Notes under the pieces: generated by a model
The model's database searches: none
The model's input: only the letters and a program-made list of their open reading frames with translations
Told to the model about the DNA's origin: nothing
Program-made: the position numbers and the translations under genes
From: Mycobacterium kubicae
Lineage (GTDB): Bacteria; Actinomycetota; Actinomycetes; Mycobacteriales; Mycobacteriaceae
Assembly (NCBI RefSeq): GCF_015689175.1
Contig: NZ_CP065047.1
Location: 248,001-312,000 of the forward strand
Length of the DNA: 64,000 bases
Direction of reading: 5' to 3'
Part shown: positions 62,078-64,000 of the stretch, piece by piece
Position numbering within the stretch: position 1 is the stretch's first letter
Layout: every line of letters starts with the position of its first letter

Positions 62078-63034
62078 ATGGAGCTTCGGCAGCTGCGCTA
62101 TTTCGTGGCCGTCGCCGAAGAGTTGCACTTCGGCCGGGCCGCCAAGCGCGTCCATATCTCGGGTCCGGCACTATCGCAACAGATCATTGCGTTGGAGCGA
62201 GAACTGGGCACCGACTTGTTCGTACGGGACCGGCGCACAGTTCGACTCAACCAAGCTGGGCGCACGCTGCTGGCAGATGCGCGCAGACTGTTGGCTCTGG
62301 CCGACGATGCCAAGCACCGCGTGACGCGGACCGCCGCCGAGAGCACACCGTTGCGCCTGGGCTATGTCAGTTGGCTACCCGACGAGTTAAAGGCCGTGGT
62401 CGGCCCATCGGTCGAGTTGCGGATCGACGAATGGGTGTTGCCGTCGCACGCACAAGCCGATCGTGTCGCCGAAGGCACCTTGGACATCGCGCTGACCTGG
62501 GTCACAGCGCAGCAAGCCAGGGAGCGCGGCCTGACCGCACACCTGCTGCGCGCCGAAGTCCTGCATGCAGTTCTTCCCGGCGTGAGTTCTCCCGAACCCG
62601 TTGCAGCACAGCAGCTGAGGGTGCTCATCGACGCCGACGAATCGGCCTGGTCGTCATGGAACCGGTTCGCGGCGGAGTGCGCGGCCTATGCCAAAGCCCG
62701 CGTGGTCAAGATCGATGACGGGGGAGTCACCGGTGACGCGTTCTACGCGCACGTCCGCCGATTGGGAGCACCAGTGCTGGCCTCACCCAAGCGTCATACC
62801 GCGATCACTCCGCCGAGCTTGGGACAGCGGCCCGTCGCCAATCCCGTTCCGCTGTGGACGTGGTCCCTGGTACACCGTGGCGACGACGAGCGCGCCGGCG
62901 TACGGCAAGTGGTGGAATCATTGACAGCCCTGGCCCGAAGCCGAGATTGGCGACAACCCCCCGGCGCGCCGTGGTGGGTCCCCGCGGACGATCCGCATCG
63001 AAGCGTGCTGGCCGGCGGCACCGATCTGCTCTAG
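62078..63034 (+). CDS. LysR family transcriptional regulator
   Basis: 318 residues from ATG 62078. The N-terminal winged helix (LRQLRYFVAVAEELHFGRAAKRVHISGPALSQQIIALERELGTDLF) is followed by a helical linker and an effector-binding domain (about 90-290) with a low-identity LysR core. It is divergent from the SnoaL/SDR genes and upstream of an MmgE/PrpD-type gene, so it may regulate either set. A TAAACT -10 sits 6 bp before the ATG. Confidence 0.9.
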   Translation: MELRQLRYFVAVAEELHFGRAAKRVHISGPALSQQIIALERELGTDLFVRDRRTVRLNQAGRTLLADARRLLALADDAKHRVTRTAAESTPLRLGYVSWLPDELKAVVGPSVELRIDEWVLPSHAQADRVAEGTLDIALTWVTAQQARERGLTAHLLRAEVLHAVLPGVSSPEPVAAQQLRVLIDADESAWSSWNRFAAECAAYAKARVVKIDDGGVTGDAFYAHVRRLGAPVLASPKRHTAITPPSLGQRPVANPVPLWTWSLVHRGDDERAGVRQVVESLTALARSRDWRQPPGAPWWVPADDPHRSVLAGGTDLL

Positions 63035-63126
63035 AAACCCTGTCTGACTACAGGTAGCTATTCAGTCCTGGACGGGGCGGGCCAGTCGCGGTTGAGTCGA
63101 GCCAGCGGCAGGGGAAGGACGGGACA

Positions 63127-64000
63127 ATGGCACAGGAACATGTGGTGCAATCGCTTGCCGGATTCGCCATCGACGCGCGTCCGGAAGACTTGAGCGAGCG
63201 GCACCGGCTGCTGCTCAAGCGCAACGTGCTGGACAGCATTGCCTGTGCTATCGGCGCATTGGACGGTGAGCTAGTCCCCGTCATTCGCGAGCAGACCGAA
63301 CAATTCAGTGGTCGCCCGACGGCGACGCTCGTCGGCGGTGGCCGGGCATCGGTGGATCAGGCCGCCTTCTTCAACACGGTCCTGGTGCGCTACCCAGATC
63401 TGCTGGACACCTATCTGACGGCGGGCGGCTTGTGTCACCCCGCGGACAACTTCGGCGCGGTGCTCGCCGCAGCCGAGCACGTCGAGGCCAGCGGCGCCGA
63501 CTTCTTGCTCGCGCTGGCGGTCGCCTACGAAATCCAGTGCCGATTCAGCGCTGCGGTACCGGTGATGGCGCTCGGGCTCAACCATGCGTTGCAGCTGGCG
63601 ATTTCAATCGCGGCGGGGACGTCCAAGCTGCTCGGGTTCGACGCGGACCGCACCGCCAATGCCATCGCGTCCTGTGCTGCCGACAACGTCTCCCTGGCCG
63701 CCATACACGGCGAACCGGTGTCCAATTGGAAGGGCATCTCGCCCGCCATCACCGGGATGCGGGCGGTATACGCCACCATATTGGCCGGGCGCGGAATCAC
63801 CGGCCCGATGACGCTTTTCGAGGGCCCCCATGGCTTGGCTCAGCTGTTCGGTCAGGCGATCGACTCGCGCACTGGCGACCGCGGACTCACCGCGGTGGAG
63901 CAGACCTACCTCAAACAGTACTGCTCACTGATCCACGGACAGGTGATCATCGACGCAGTCTTGGCAATACGCGACGAGCATCAAGTGCGCGGTGACGACG
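63127..64000 (+). CDS. MmgE/PrpD family protein, 5' part
   Basis: 291 complete codons are visible before the window ends; the C-terminus lies outside. GGAAGG lies upstream of ATG 63127. The N-terminal MmgE/PrpD domain is recognised from LSERHRLLLKRNVLDSIACAIGALDGE, LVGGGRASVDQAAFFNTVLVRYPDLLDTYLTAGGLCHPADNFGAVLAAAEHV and LGFDADRTANAIASCAADNV. The family includes 2-methylcitrate dehydratase (PrpD) and cis-aconitate decarboxylase-like enzymes. It follows a LysR gene by 92 bp. The exact substrate cannot be set from the visible part. Confidence 0.85.
   Translation, partial: MAQEHVVQSLAGFAIDARPEDLSERHRLLLKRNVLDSIACAIGALDGELVPVIREQTEQFSGRPTATLVGGGRASVDQAAFFNTVLVRYPDLLDTYLTAGGLCHPADNFGAVLAAAEHVEASGADFLLALAVAYEIQCRFSAAVPVMALGLNHALQLAISIAAGTSKLLGFDADRTANAIASCAADNVSLAAIHGEPVSNWKGISPAITGMRAVYATILAGRGITGPMTLFEGPHGLAQLFGQAIDSRTGDRGLTAVEQTYLKQYCSLIHGQVIIDAVLAIRDEHQVRGDD

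Overview
The window is high-GC, densely packed actinobacterial DNA with many GTG starts, 4-bp ATGA overlaps and leaderless starts. A PE family protein with a PGRS-like glycine/asparagine tract, an Eis-type acetyltransferase, a monomeric isocitrate dehydrogenase, a KstR-type operator, F420-type LLM oxidoreductases and an LprB-like lipoprotein point to a slow-growing Mycobacterium. From memory of M. tuberculosis gene order and lengths, icd2, the TetR/SDR pair, the 349/330-aa ABC pair and the 276-aa hydrolase/TetR pair match Rv0066c, Rv0067c/Rv0068, Rv0072/Rv0073 and Rv0077c/Rv0078. The window would then be that region expanded by accessory metabolic islands. No tRNA, rRNA, CRISPR array or insertion sequence was seen.

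Layout. 1-2.6 kb: a cut FAD monooxygenase operon, a divergent TetR with twin operators, and a LysR. 2.6-8.9 kb: a LysR-linked operon of a DUF3604/PHP-like protein, a 28-codon cysteine-rich leader ORF, an SsuABC-type transporter and a metallophosphoesterase. This is the most interesting system here and is probably for organosulfur acquisition under cysteine attenuation. 8.9-11 kb: PadR, SnoaL-like and LLM oxidoreductase. 11-19.2 kb: icd2, acyl-CoA dehydrogenase/TetR, an amine-oxidase-like flavoprotein, Eis/TetR and a divergent SDR. 19.2-25 kb: a KstD-like flavoprotein with a KstR box, a PP2C phosphatase, a Rieske oxygenase and a D-aminoacylase-type amidohydrolase. 25-30 kb: anti-sigma/STAS pair, membrane acyltransferase and two DJ-1/PfpI-type genes. 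30-32.4 kb: a membrane redox trio (catalase-like peroxidase, cytochrome b561, isochorismatase-like hydrolase). 32.4-35.5 kb: an ABC exporter whose ATPase carries a cyclic-nucleotide domain, and class I aldolase.

35.5-40.8 kb: a phosphonate-type catabolic operon (GntR/UTRA, phosphonatase-like HAD, MFS, Zn-ADH, PhnM) in which both the MFS and the PhnM genes carry a single-base frameshift. 40.9-49 kb: LLM oxidoreductase, DUF4185 protein, hydrolase/TetR, GAF-ANTAR, small secreted proteins, LprB-like lipoprotein, polysaccharide deacetylase and a PPOX-fold protein. 49-56.2 kb: three TetR genes, two of them divergent paralogues, then two Baeyer-Villiger-type monooxygenases and the PE protein. One operator sequence recurs at the TetR pair, the monooxygenases and the PE gene. 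56.3-59.2 kb: a sulfate-type binding protein beside a SulP transporter. 59.2-64 kb: two SDRs, a methyltransferase, a SnoaL-like protein, LysR and a cut MmgE/PrpD gene.
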